64,000 bases of DNA from Paenibacillus sp. GSMTC-2017 (GTDB taxonomy: Bacteria; Bacillota; Bacilli; Paenibacillales; Paenibacillaceae). Positions 42,179 to 50,718 of this stretch are shown piece by piece (within the stretch, counting starts at the first letter, position 1; each line of letters begins with the position of its first letter). Both the position numbers and the translations under genes were made by a program. The DNA is taken from positions 319,388-383,387 of the forward strand of contig NZ_JAECMT010000003.1 in NCBI RefSeq assembly GCF_016019935.1, given 5' to 3'. Below the pieces are notes generated by a model that saw only the letters and a program-made list of their open reading frames with translations, ran no database searches and had not been told where the DNA came from.

Positions 42179-43546
42179 TTATTGTTGTGCTTGCTCTAGC
42201 GCACGTTTTGCATACATCTCTTTAACACTGTAGTGAGTCAAGATACAGAATATAATACAACATACCGCACCTGACAAGAGGAATACAAATCCGCCTTGCC
42301 AACCGAAAGCGTCAGATACAAGACCTACGCCAAGTTGGCCAAGTGTTGCACCAAAGATATAACTCATGAAACCACGTAGACCAACCGCGGAGCCAACTGC
42401 AAACGAAGGAACGATTTCCATCGTTTGTACGGAAGCAAGAAATTGCGGTACGTAGATGAAGCAACCGATAGCTGCTGCAAAAATTGTCGTCCAAAGCACG
42501 GAATCACTTAGCCAGTAACCGATAATACAACCGATAATAATGACCATGGAAGCAATCGCTGGCGGCATACGATGACCTCTGAAGAATTTGTCAGACAAGT
42601 AACCGATAAGTAATGTTGAAGGTATTGCAGCCCACTCGAAGAACAAGAATGCAACGTGCATTTCATCTTCAGAGAAATTCTTAACGTCGAATAGATAAAT
42701 TGGCAAGAAGAACAAAATACCGTATCTGATCATATACACGAACACGTCAAGTAGCGAAACGTACCAAGCATTTTTATTATAAAATACATACTTCATGAAG
42801 ATTTGGAGTGCAGTCATCTCTTCTGGAAGCTTGTCCGTAGATTTAAATTTAACAACTGGATCACTGCTATCTTTATGAACTTCTTGTACAGATGGCAAAC
42901 CTTCACTCTTAGGTGAACCTTTTGTCAGAAGCAAGATAACGATTACAAAAACAAGTGCAATTGCAGCAGGGACATGATAGGTTGCAACGCGCCATTCATC
43001 TCTACCTACAACAGCAATTGTAGCACCGATAATTGGAGCAATTACGCCACCGCCGATGTTGTGTGAAGTGTTCCAAATTGCACCAACTATAGCTTTTTGC
43101 TTACGAGGGAACCAGCTAGCAATTGTAATAAATGCTGGGCCAACGCCCATACCTTGAACTAGACCAAGCATAATGACTAGTGCAACGAAAACCCAGAACG
43201 ATGTACTGAAACCAAGCATAATGTTAACGAGTCCACTTAGTGTCAAACCAAGTGCCATAAAGCGTGCTGGACTTGCTTTATCTGCAAGAACACTCATAAA
43301 ACCTTTACTACAACCATATGCAACCGTCATACACGTTCCGAGTAAACCTACTTGTGCAAGGCTTAGTCCCATCTCTTCTTGTAAATAAGGAGTAGATAGA
43401 TTGAAGTTGTTACGAACGATGTAATAGGCCATATAACCAAAGAATACGCCTAGCAATGACTGGAGACTGTAGCGACGAAACGTTTTCGCAATGTCCTTTT
43501 CTGGTACTTGTGATGAGGCAACCTTTTGCCTTAAAAATGGTAACAT
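42179..43546 (-). CDS. uhpT: Organophosphate:phosphate antiporter (UhpT/GlpT family)
   Basis: A 455-residue 12-helix transporter of the OPA family that swaps hexose-6-phosphate or glycerol-3-phosphate for inorganic phosphate. The signature FFGYMAYYIVRNNFNLSTPYLQ (helix 1, containing the substrate-contacting Arg), AIWNTSHNIGGG and GYLSDKFFRGHRMPP are present. UhpT is preferred over GlpT because the divergent neighbours form a PhnD-type binding protein, kinase and regulator, as in the hexose-phosphate systems of staphylococci. ATG 43546 has a GAGGTG site; the GTG at 43555 is inside that site. The specific sugar is inferred. Confidence 0.85.
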   Translation of the reverse strand: MLPFLRQKVASSQVPEKDIAKTFRRYSLQSLLGVFFGYMAYYIVRNNFNLSTPYLQEEMGLSLAQVGLLGTCMTVAYGCSKGFMSVLADKASPARFMALGLTLSGLVNIMLGFSTSFWVFVALVIMLGLVQGMGVGPAFITIASWFPRKQKAIVGAIWNTSHNIGGGVIAPIIGATIAVVGRDEWRVATYHVPAAIALVFVIVILLLTKGSPKSEGLPSVQEVHKDSSDPVVKFKSTDKLPEEMTALQIFMKYVFYNKNAWYVSLLDVFVYMIRYGILFFLPIYLFDVKNFSEDEMHVAFLFFEWAAIPSTLLIGYLSDKFFRGHRMPPAIASMVIIIGCIIGYWLSDSVLWTTIFAAAIGCFIYVPQFLASVQTMEIVPSFAVGSAVGLRGFMSYIFGATLGQLGVGLVSDAFGWQGGFVFLLSGAVCCIIFCILTHYSVKEMYAKRALEQAQQ

Positions 43547-43623
43547 TCTTTTCACCTCGAAGTTGGTATGTGTGATTCTGACAACAGAAAGACTTTTTCG
43601 TAGCTGTTGGCATAAATGCCAAT

Positions 43624-43642
43624 TTATGAAACGCTTTCATAA
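43624..43642. promoter_or_regulatory. 19-bp palindrome in the uhpT/sensor divergent region (cre-like)
   Basis: TTATGAAA-CGC-TTTCATAA is a perfect dyad 78 bases before the antiporter start. It resembles a CcpA cre site (TGAAANCGCTTTCA type) but is one base shorter in the centre. It could be a carbon-catabolite site or a site for the local regulator. Confidence 0.5.
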
Positions 43643-43746
43643 AGATTCTATCCAGTGTCGTCTTCTCGATTCCTATTATCTACGACTTACCCTTTTCCAA
43701 CTATCAGCGTAATTCTGATTTTTTATTAAGAATTTTTAGTAGTCAT

Positions 43747-43763
43747 GTAGGATAAAATCCTAC
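43747..43763. promoter_or_regulatory. Perfect 7-bp inverted repeat, candidate NarL-type regulator site
   Basis: GTAGGAT-AAA-ATCCTAC lies roughly midway between the divergent antiporter and sensor genes. NarL-type regulators bind pairs of heptamers in inverted orientation. The match is by shape and position; no experiment is implied. Confidence 0.45.
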
Positions 43764-43858
43764 TGTTTAGTTTGCTATTCCCTTGGGTTATTAGTGTTGT
43801 TTTCATGTTATACTTCATTAATGTAAGCGCAGACATCAGGGTGGAGGTAAGAACATCT

Positions 43859-44779
43859 ATGAATAAAATGTACAAGCTGTTGCTGATCGTTTTAATTTCA
43901 CTGCTTGTATTGGGGTGTCAGGGTGGTCATACAAGTTATGACATTAACTTTTCCAAGATAGAATCTGCACCATTAATAGAGTCACCAGATAATGAACCAG
44001 ATCCTGTCCGAGTAGCTTTTTCAAGTGTGCTGAACCCAGCTGACACGATAAAGTATTACAAAGAAATTTCAAATTATATAGGATCTAAACTTAACCGACC
44101 TGTCATTCTCATTCAGCGCAAAAGTTACAGTGAAATAAGTATGCTAATGATTAATGGAGGGGCAGATATCGCATTATTGTCCGCCGGAGCATTTATTACT
44201 TATCGCAATGTGGCTGGTTTAGAGGCAATTGCTATGCAAGAGAGGATGGGGTTACCCTACTATCAGGGCTATCTCGTAGTTAACAAAGAAAGCAACATAA
44301 CGGATATACATGAATTAAGAGGGAAAAGTATTGCGTTCACAGATCCTATCAGTTATTCTGGGTACATTTTTATAGATCAAAAATTAGACCATATTGGAGA
44401 AGATCCCGAACAGTTTTTTGGTCGTCATGTGTATACGTATAATCACGAAAACTCACTACTAGCTCTACTAGATAAGGTTGTAGATGCGGCAGCTGTAAAT
44501 AACTTGGTGTTGAAAAACTTAGAGCTGTCTAATCCTGAAGTTGCAGAAACATTACAAATCATTGAAGAATCCGCAACACTTGGAACAGGACCAGTCGTTG
44601 TTAACAACCAAATGCCGAGCGAAGATAAAAACCGTGTGAAGGAAATTTTCTTATCGATGCATGAAGACCCTAAGATGTTAAAAGCGCTAGAAGGTTTGTC
44701 CATAGACCGATATGTACCTGTAGACTTCAAATTGTTTGAAGCTATAGAAAACACGATTCCGGACAGAAGGGGTCGCTAA
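43859..44779 (+). CDS. PhnD-type substrate-binding lipoprotein, likely sugar-phosphate sensor (HptA-like)
   Basis: A 306-residue lipoprotein (signal ending LVLGCQGG, Cys20 of the mature start) followed by a PhnD/type 2 periplasmic-binding fold (DPVRVAFSSVLNPADTIKYYKEISNYIG, GGADIALLSAGAFITY, LRGKSIAFTDPISYSGYIF). In Staphylococcus, HptA of this family senses external glucose-6-phosphate with HptRS and controls UhpT. The same gene order (binding protein, kinase, regulator, with a divergent uhpT) is seen here. ATG 43859 follows GGTGGAGGT; an in-frame extension upstream lacks a ribosome site. The stop overlaps the kinase start (TAATG). Confidence 0.85.
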   Translation: MNKMYKLLLIVLISLLVLGCQGGHTSYDINFSKIESAPLIESPDNEPDPVRVAFSSVLNPADTIKYYKEISNYIGSKLNRPVILIQRKSYSEISMLMINGGADIALLSAGAFITYRNVAGLEAIAMQERMGLPYYQGYLVVNKESNITDIHELRGKSIAFTDPISYSGYIFIDQKLDHIGEDPEQFFGRHVYTYNHENSLLALLDKVVDAAAVNNLVLKNLELSNPEVAETLQIIEESATLGTGPVVVNNQMPSEDKNRVKEIFLSMHEDPKMLKALEGLSIDRYVPVDFKLFEAIENTIPDRRGR

Positions 44780-46191
44780 TGAACGAAAAGAGTAGATTAA
44801 CGATTAATCAAAAAATATTCGGAGCGCTCCTTGTAGCTCTACTTTTTCTTTCTTTAGTGTTAGGGCTTGTCATTTGGGATTCATTAACGAAAATGACCGG
44901 TGAGGAGTTGAAGAAACGTGGTCTCAGCATTGCGAATCATGTTGCGGTATCGTCTTCGGACTACATTTTGACAGATGATTATTACGCAACTTACTTATTG
45001 ATTACGCAAGCTCAGCAAGCGAATGAGGATGTTCGTTATATATTGGTGTTCAATAGTAATCATACTCTTGTAGGTCATACGTTCTCAGGTGATTTGCCGC
45101 AAGGTATTATTAATGCACATCTCCCAAACGGTACAAATAAATATGATGTCGCTACATTAACGACAAACGAAGGTGATATGCACGATATTTTAAGTCCGAT
45201 TGAAGAGGGCGATGTTGGGTATGTTCGTGTAGGTATGGCTGAAAAGCGTGCAAAAGCGAGCATTTTAGGAAAAATCGGGGAACTCATTGTCGCGACTATC
45301 ATCGTCTGTATCGTTGCAGCTGCAATCGTATATTCGGTTACTCGTCTTATAACAAGATCAATTAACAATTTGGTCGGCGTTGCCACTGGCATATCTGCGG
45401 GTAAATTGTCACTTAGGGCGAACGAAACAAGCAATGATGAGGTAGGGAAATTAGCGCGAGCGTTTAACGAAATGGCTGACAATTTAATAAGCTCAAATAT
45501 AGAAGTAGAACAGCTTCTTCAGACACTTCAAGAAAAGGATCGTATCCGGGATACGCTCATTTCCAAGCTGCTATCAGCGCAAGAAGATGAACGAAGACGC
45601 ATATCTCGTGAGCTACATGATGAGACAAGCCAGGCGCTTACTTCATTAATGGTTACGATGCGTGTAATGGCGAACGAGGCAAAGGATGAAGAACAACATT
45701 TGCTGCTGACTTCATGCCGTGACATTACAGCAAATATTTTGCGAGAAATTAGAGATTTGGCGGTAGAGCTTAGACCACCTATATTAGATGACATGGGATT
45801 AATACCAGCCATTCGAAAATATGTGAGCAATTTCGAAGAGAAGTACGGTGTTGCTGTCATACTTGATCTTCCTAGTAATGAGGTTGTCATCGACATTCAT
45901 AAAGCAGTAGCGCTGTACCGAATCGTTCAAGAAAGTATGACTAATGTAGTGAAACACACGTCAGCTTCACACATTTATATCACTCTGTCGTACGAAGAAG
46001 AGTACATCAATCTAACGATTCGTGACAATGGACATGGTATTCAATTACATGATTTTGAAAAAGCACGTGAACAGAATCGGATCGGGATATATGGAATGAG
46101 GGAGCGCGCGGAACTGCTAGGTGGAACTTTCCAACTAGCATCGACAAGTGTCGGTGGTACAGAACTGAACGTCTCTATCCCGCAAAACTAG
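44779..46191 (+). CDS. Sensor histidine kinase (HisKA_3, HAMP) of the sugar-phosphate uptake locus
   Basis: A 470-residue membrane kinase: helix 1 (13-32), external domain (33-170), helix 2 (about 175-195), HAMP (SINNLVGVATGISAGKLSLRANE), coiled coil, phospho-acceptor His in RRRISRELHDETSQALTSL (about residue 280), and HATPase with DNGHGIQ and IGIYGMRERAELLGG. It starts in the stop codon of the binding protein gene and the regulator follows 23 bases after it, forming one operon. It presumably takes its signal from the adjacent lipoprotein. Confidence 0.9.
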   Translation: MNEKSRLTINQKIFGALLVALLFLSLVLGLVIWDSLTKMTGEELKKRGLSIANHVAVSSSDYILTDDYYATYLLITQAQQANEDVRYILVFNSNHTLVGHTFSGDLPQGIINAHLPNGTNKYDVATLTTNEGDMHDILSPIEEGDVGYVRVGMAEKRAKASILGKIGELIVATIIVCIVAAAIVYSVTRLITRSINNLVGVATGISAGKLSLRANETSNDEVGKLARAFNEMADNLISSNIEVEQLLQTLQEKDRIRDTLISKLLSAQEDERRRISRELHDETSQALTSLMVTMRVMANEAKDEEQHLLLTSCRDITANILREIRDLAVELRPPILDDMGLIPAIRKYVSNFEEKYGVAVILDLPSNEVVIDIHKAVALYRIVQESMTNVVKHTSASHIYITLSYEEEYINLTIRDNGHGIQLHDFEKAREQNRIGIYGMRERAELLGGTFQLASTSVGGTELNVSIPQN

Positions 46192-46214
46192 ACAAGAAAA
46201 AAGGTGCAATAATT

Positions 46215-46877
46215 ATGGAACAAACAATTGAAATTATGCTTGTGGACGATCATGCAGTACTAAGAGCAGGACTGAAGCTGCTTCTTCAAAAACGTCCAAC
46301 CTATAAAGTAATAGGTGAAGCTGCTGATGGATTGGAAGCTCTTGAGCTTTATGATAAGCTGATGCCTCATATTCTAATTCTCGATATTAGTTTGCCTCGT
46401 TTGGATGGTGTTCAAGTATTGCAACGAATTAAAGCAAAACATAAGGAGGCAAAAATAATCGTATTGACGATGCATGAGGATGAAGACTTTGTCAATTCCA
46501 TCATGCAATCGGGAGCTTCTGGTTTTATTCCAAAGGTGGCTGTCGATGAAGATTTGTATGCGGCTATCGATCATGTGGTGATGGGCAACTTGTTCCTTCG
46601 GCCTAAAGAAACTCAAGCTTTGCTCTCATCCATGCTCAAAAAGAATGTACAGCAAGCAGAAACGCAAGTGTCTTACGAGCAATTGAGTCCTCGTGAACGT
46701 GAAGTATTAACCTTTCTAGCTCGTGGATACTCACTAGTAGAAATCGCTCAACAATTAACGTTAAGCATCAAAACAGTCGATACACATAAGACAAGACTTA
46801 TGAACAAATTAAATGTCACCAAAAAGAGTGAGCTCGTAGAGTTCGCAATGAAGCATAGACTGCTTGATGAGGGTTAA
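46215..46877 (+). CDS. NarL-type response regulator of the sugar-phosphate uptake locus
   Basis: A 220-residue regulator with receiver (phospho-Asp in ILILDISLPRLDG, DD in VDDHAV, Lys in GFIPKVAVDE) and LuxR-type helix-turn-helix (LSPREREVLTFLARGYSLVEIAQQLTLSIKTVDTHKTRLMNKLNV). It pairs with the preceding kinase. Staphylococcal HptR is an AraC-type regulator, so this locus has a different output domain, closer to enterobacterial UhpA. The likely target is the divergent uhpT promoter, where two perfect dyads lie. It ends 31 bases before an AraC-type gene of the iron region. Confidence 0.9.
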   Translation: MEQTIEIMLVDDHAVLRAGLKLLLQKRPTYKVIGEAADGLEALELYDKLMPHILILDISLPRLDGVQVLQRIKAKHKEAKIIVLTMHEDEDFVNSIMQSGASGFIPKVAVDEDLYAAIDHVVMGNLFLRPKETQALLSSMLKKNVQQAETQVSYEQLSPREREVLTFLARGYSLVEIAQQLTLSIKTVDTHKTRLMNKLNVTKKSELVEFAMKHRLLDEG

Positions 46878-46908
46878 TCGGTTTTTGGTAAGTGAGGAGT
46901 GTACAGAT

Positions 46909-48843
46909 ATGTGGCTAAGTGATCACATTGCTTTATGGAATCGTGCATTAATAAATATGATAGATATAAGACATTTTGTAAAGTTTGAAGGTGAGGAGTT
47001 GCGAGGATTTATTTTGCCAAGCAGCTTCTATTTATTTGCGATCCGAGGTAATGCGCTCTTGTCATTAGATGGGAAGCAACACAGAACGGAACAATTTTAT
47101 GTGCTTCACGGCGGTAAAGGTGCTTGTCTAGATATACATGCTACTAATACCTTCGAATATTATCTTATACTCTATAAGGCAATTATCCCGCATCCTTGCA
47201 GACTAGAGACTCAGCAGCTGCTGGATAGAAGTTTTCCCTTTCAGCTTCAATATGGACTGATGCCTCATTCATCCTTGAATCTGCTAACGAAAGTGAAAGA
47301 GATGGAGAGTTGTTGGAACTTAAAGGGAGAATTACATCGTCTTCGAGTTAAAGCACTATTTTATCAATGTGCACATGAACTCTTTACTCAGCTCTATAAT
47401 GATGGAGTCCTGATGACCAAAGCATCGTATGTATCTCAAGCGACTCGATTTATGGATGAACATTATTCCAAACCTATTACGCTTAATATGTTATCAGAAA
47501 TGTTGGATTGCAGCGTTGGTCATTTAGTTAAGTTGTTCAAACGGGAGATGGGTTGTAGTCCCATTCAATATTTGAATCGCATACGAATTACTGAAGCAAA
47601 GGAACTATTGTTGACATCAGACGCATCTTTAGAGGAAATCTCGAGTTTCATCGGATATGTGGATAAATATTATTTCAGCCGAAGCTTCAAAAAACAAACA
47701 GGATTATCACCAATCCAGTATCGATTGCAGCATCGTGAGCTGAGGAGAAGTGCAGAATATCCATCCGAGAAGCGCAATATTTCCATTGGCAAGAAAGGGG
47801 TAAACCTTTATATTGGTATTGATAATCATTATCAAAACAAATATAGAGGAGAGTTAACCATGTTTAAAGGAACTAGAGCTTTTGCTACCATAATTATTAG
47901 TTTGGCCCTATTATTAAGTGCGTGTTCGAGCAATGCACCGTCGAAAGGTAACAGTGTCGGGGGAAATCAGACTGCTACTGAACAGAATACGTCCACCAAT
48001 ACTGTGCAGATAGAAGCGGGTAGTCAGTTCCGAACAGTCTCTACAATGCATGGAGAGATTAAAATTCCAGATAAGCCAGAACGAGTAGTGGTAGACCTAT
48101 ATTTAGGCAGCTTCATTGCGCTCGATGTAAAGCCGATAGGTACTCCAACTCTTAATTTGAAAAATCCGTATTATGTGAATGAGTTAGACGGAGTAGAAAA
48201 TATTGGTGAGTATGAAAGTATTTCAATGGAAAAAGTTTTATCTCTTCAGCCGGATTTGATCGTTACTGGTAACGAAGCAGCTTACGAGTCATTTAGCAAG
48301 ATCGCTCCAACTGTTGTTGTCCCATTCGGTCAGTTAAAGACAGTTCATGAAGAGGTTAATTACTTTGGTAAACTACTTGGTAAAGAGAAAGAAGCAACTG
48401 CTTGGCTTTCCAACTATGATGATCGTATAGCGTTAGCTCGTGAGAAGGTAAATAATGCAATTCCAAAGGAAGCAACGTTTTCCATTATGCAAGATTGGGG
48501 AAAAACGGTAGGCGTGTTTGGTGACAATTTCGGACGCGGTGGACAAGCGATTTATCGCGCATTGGATCGTAAGCCGCCTGCAGCACATGCGAAGGAAATT
48601 ATGGAGAAACAATCACTAGAAGTATCAATGGAAATGTTGAAAGAGTATGCAGGTGACTATATTATTTTCACGTCAAAAGAACTTACTCTAGAGGATCTGA
48701 AGAAGGACAGCATTTGGTCGACTTTTGATGCAGTAAAAAATGATCGCGTATTTATTTGGAAAGGTGAGAAGTCGTGGTACTTTGATCCCATCGCAACGTT
48801 GTCCCAGACTGAAGAACTTGCTGCATGGTTAGCAGGAGAGTAG
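46909..48843 (+). CDS. AraC-family regulator reading through, without a stop, into a siderophore-binding lipoprotein
   Basis: One 644-codon frame holds two apparently complete genes. Residues 1-287 are an AraC regulator with N-terminal cupin-like domain and double helix-turn-helix (SKPITLNMLSEMLDCSVGHLVKLFKREMG, then EEISSFIGYVDKYYFSRSFKKQTGLSP). Then come about 30 residues of unrelated composition encoded by a Fur box and ribosome site, followed at ATG 47860 by a lipoprotein with signal peptide and lipobox. In true AraC-SBP fusions the binding domain has no signal peptide. A fused product would carry an internal lipobox, so separate translation from 47860 is more plausible. The AraC start is ATG 46909, after GAGGAGTG. 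Loss of an intergenic stop is inferred. Confidence 0.78.
   Translation: MWLSDHIALWNRALINMIDIRHFVKFEGEELRGFILPSSFYLFAIRGNALLSLDGKQHRTEQFYVLHGGKGACLDIHATNTFEYYLILYKAIIPHPCRLETQQLLDRSFPFQLQYGLMPHSSLNLLTKVKEMESCWNLKGELHRLRVKALFYQCAHELFTQLYNDGVLMTKASYVSQATRFMDEHYSKPITLNMLSEMLDCSVGHLVKLFKREMGCSPIQYLNRIRITEAKELLLTSDASLEEISSFIGYVDKYYFSRSFKKQTGLSPIQYRLQHRELRRSAEYPSEKRNISIGKKGVNLYIGIDNHYQNKYRGELTMFKGTRAFATIIISLALLLSACSSNAPSKGNSVGGNQTATEQNTSTNTVQIEAGSQFRTVSTMHGEIKIPDKPERVVVDLYLGSFIALDVKPIGTPTLNLKNPYYVNELDGVENIGEYESISMEKVLSLQPDLIVTGNEAAYESFSKIAPTVVVPFGQLKTVHEEVNYFGKLLGKEKEATAWLSNYDDRIALAREKVNNAIPKEATFSIMQDWGKTVGVFGDNFGRGGQAIYRALDRKPPAAHAKEIMEKQSLEVSMEMLKEYAGDYIIFTSKELTLEDLKKDSIWSTFDAVKNDRVFIWKGEKSWYFDPIATLSQTEELAAWLAGE
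47819..47835. promoter_or_regulatory. Fur box inside the AraC-lipoprotein frame
   Basis: TTGATAAT-C-ATTATCAA is a perfect 17-base palindrome with the core GATAATCATTATC of the Fur box. It lies 24 bases before ATG 47860, inside the continuous reading frame, and would control a promoter for the lipoprotein alone. Confidence 0.85.
47860..48843 (+). CDS. Iron-siderophore-binding lipoprotein (FeuA-like), in frame with upstream AraC gene
   Basis: A 327-residue binding protein starting MFKGTRAFATIIISLALLLSACSS: a full lipoprotein signal peptide with lipobox Cys22. The mature part is the two-lobed FeuA fold (GEIKIPDKPERVVVDLYLGSFIALDVKPIG, LQPDLIVTGNEAAYESFSKIAPTVVVPFG, VFGDNFGRGGQAIYRALDRKPP, YAGDYIIFTS). 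It is a close paralogue of the protein at 29523-30533. An AGAGGAGAG ribosome site sits 6 bases before the ATG and a Fur box before that. It is probably independently translated despite being in frame with the AraC regulator upstream. Confidence 0.85.
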   Translation: MFKGTRAFATIIISLALLLSACSSNAPSKGNSVGGNQTATEQNTSTNTVQIEAGSQFRTVSTMHGEIKIPDKPERVVVDLYLGSFIALDVKPIGTPTLNLKNPYYVNELDGVENIGEYESISMEKVLSLQPDLIVTGNEAAYESFSKIAPTVVVPFGQLKTVHEEVNYFGKLLGKEKEATAWLSNYDDRIALAREKVNNAIPKEATFSIMQDWGKTVGVFGDNFGRGGQAIYRALDRKPPAAHAKEIMEKQSLEVSMEMLKEYAGDYIIFTSKELTLEDLKKDSIWSTFDAVKNDRVFIWKGEKSWYFDPIATLSQTEELAAWLAGE

Positions 48844-48925
48844 TTTCTGATTGGAATGTGCGAAAAAGTACAAAGAAAAGATCACAATAGTCCATTGCCA
48901 TAAGGGACAAACTAACGTACAATTT

Positions 48926-48944
48926 GATACTGATTATCAATATC
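48926..48944. promoter_or_regulatory. Fur box
   Basis: GATACTGATTATCAATATC matches the Fur consensus at 16 of 19 positions. It lies about 30 bases before the exporter-fold ABC gene and should govern it together with the two FecCD permease genes. Confidence 0.78.
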
Positions 48945-48975
48945 AAATATTTGCATAAAAGGAGTGTTTTCATCA

Positions 48976-50691
48976 TTGTTAGTTCGGCGTTTTTTTTCCT
49001 ATTATCAACCATATAAAGCCCTGTTTATGCTTGACTTCACTTGTGCGGTACTTGCAGGATTATTAGAACTTGCATTCCCGCTTGTCGTAAACACATTTAT
49101 AGATGATCTGTTGCCAAAAGGGGAATGGATGATTATTGTATGGGCTTCACTTGGTTTAGTTGCATTGTATGCAATTAATACTGTCCTTCTTTATATTGTG
49201 AATTATTGGGGACATACGTTAGGTATAAATATTGAAACTGACATGAGAAAAAAGCTGTTTGAGCATATTCAAAAGCTATCGTTCCGATTTTTTGATAATA
49301 CGAAGACGGGTCATCTAATGAGTCGTTTGACGAACGACATGATGCAGATTGGTGAAATGGCTCACCATGGTCCAGAAGATTTGTTTATAGCGATTATGAC
49401 ATTAGTAGGTTCCTTTATCCTCATGTGCTTCATTAACTGGAAGCTCGCAGTACTTACTTTTATCGTCGTTCCAATTATCATTTGGCTAGTTGTTTATTTC
49501 AACGGTAAGATGACAAAAGCCGTTCACCAGTTGTACACGGATATTGGCGATTTCAATGCAAGAATAGAAGACAATGTAGGCGGAATTCGTGTTGTTCAAG
49601 CGTTCGCGAACGAAGAGCATGAGAAAAAACAATTTGCTGTTAACAATAGCAGATTCCGCTTTACGAAGATGAGCTCATACAAGTTGATTGCACTTAATGG
49701 TTCCATTAGCTATATGATGATGCGTTTTGTTACGATGTTCGTCATGGTATGCGGTACATGGTTCGTTATTGATAAACAGTTAACGAATGGTGAATTTATC
49801 GCCTTTTTACTTCTGACTAATGTGTTCTTTAAACCGATTGAAAAGATTAACGCAATCATAGAAAGTTATCCTCACGGCTTTGCTGGTTTCAAACGTTATA
49901 TTGAATTGCTTGATACTGAACCAGATGTTGCAGACGCTCCGAATGCGGTAGCTATGAGTGAACTTAAGAAGGAAATTTCCTTCAACAACGTATCCTTTGG
50001 TTATGGAGAAGAGTCTGAGGTTTTAGCTGACATCAGTTTAGTTGTTCGTAAGGGAGAGACAGTTGCTTTCGTTGGACCTTCCGGTGCAGGTAAAACGACG
50101 TTATGTAGCTTGCTTCCTCGTTTCTATGAGGTAACTTCAGGATCTATTACGATCGATGGTATTGATATTAAAGATTTGAAGTTGGAGTCTTTGCGTAGTC
50201 AGATCGGTATTGTACAACAAGATGTATTTCTATTCTCAGGTTCGATTAAGGAAAATATTCTTTACGGTAAGTTAAATGCTTCTGAGGCAGAAGTATGGGA
50301 AGCAGCTAGACGTGCTCGTTTGGAAGAGTTTATCCGTTCTCAGCCTGAAGGAATGGATACGATTATCGGGGAACGAGGAGTAAAATTGTCCGGTGGTCAA
50401 AAGCAACGATTATCGATTGCAAGAATGTTCTTGAAGAACCCGCCAATTCTTATTTTGGATGAAGCAACATCTGCTCTTGATACAGAGACTGAAGCAGTAA
50501 TACAACAGTCACTTGCTGAACTATCAGAAGGACGTACGACGCTAGTAATTGCACATCGACTTGCCACAATTAAAAATGCGGATAGAATTGTAGTTGTTAC
50601 TGAACAGGGAATATCAGAACAAGGACGACATGAAGAGTTAATTGTTCAAGGTGGCGTATATAGCAGACTTCATCATGCACAATTCGGATAA
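48976..50691 (+). CDS. ABC transporter with fused membrane and ATPase domains (exporter fold), Fur-controlled
   Basis: A 571-residue half-transporter: six membrane helices (about 15-300), then an ATPase with Walker A GPSGAGKTT, Q-loop IVQQDVFLF, signature LSGGQKQR, Walker B ILILDEATSALD and H-loop IAHRLA. It should homodimerise. A Fur box upstream and two FecCD genes downstream place it in iron uptake; it may export an apo-siderophore or, like the mycobacterial IrtAB, import through an exporter fold. TTG 48976 is chosen behind AAAGGAG; GTG 48964 abuts that site. It is 27 bases before the first FecCD gene. Confidence 0.88.
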   Translation: MLVRRFFSYYQPYKALFMLDFTCAVLAGLLELAFPLVVNTFIDDLLPKGEWMIIVWASLGLVALYAINTVLLYIVNYWGHTLGINIETDMRKKLFEHIQKLSFRFFDNTKTGHLMSRLTNDMMQIGEMAHHGPEDLFIAIMTLVGSFILMCFINWKLAVLTFIVVPIIIWLVVYFNGKMTKAVHQLYTDIGDFNARIEDNVGGIRVVQAFANEEHEKKQFAVNNSRFRFTKMSSYKLIALNGSISYMMMRFVTMFVMVCGTWFVIDKQLTNGEFIAFLLLTNVFFKPIEKINAIIESYPHGFAGFKRYIELLDTEPDVADAPNAVAMSELKKEISFNNVSFGYGEESEVLADISLVVRKGETVAFVGPSGAGKTTLCSLLPRFYEVTSGSITIDGIDIKDLKLESLRSQIGIVQQDVFLFSGSIKENILYGKLNASEAEVWEAARRARLEEFIRSQPEGMDTIIGERGVKLSGGQKQRLSIARMFLKNPPILILDEATSALDTETEAVIQQSLAELSEGRTTLVIAHRLATIKNADRIVVVTEQGISEQGRHEELIVQGGVYSRLHHAQFG

Positions 50692-50718
50692 GTCAGAGTA
50701 CGGAATATAGGAGACGTT

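Noticed and set aside
43624..43642. A canonical CcpA cre site
   Set aside because: The dyad is perfect but one base shorter than the 14-base cre core, so it is listed only as cre-like.
46909..48843. An ordinary AraC-SBP fusion like the other three
   Set aside because: The binding part keeps its own signal peptide, lipobox, ribosome site and Fur box, which the genuine fusions lack.
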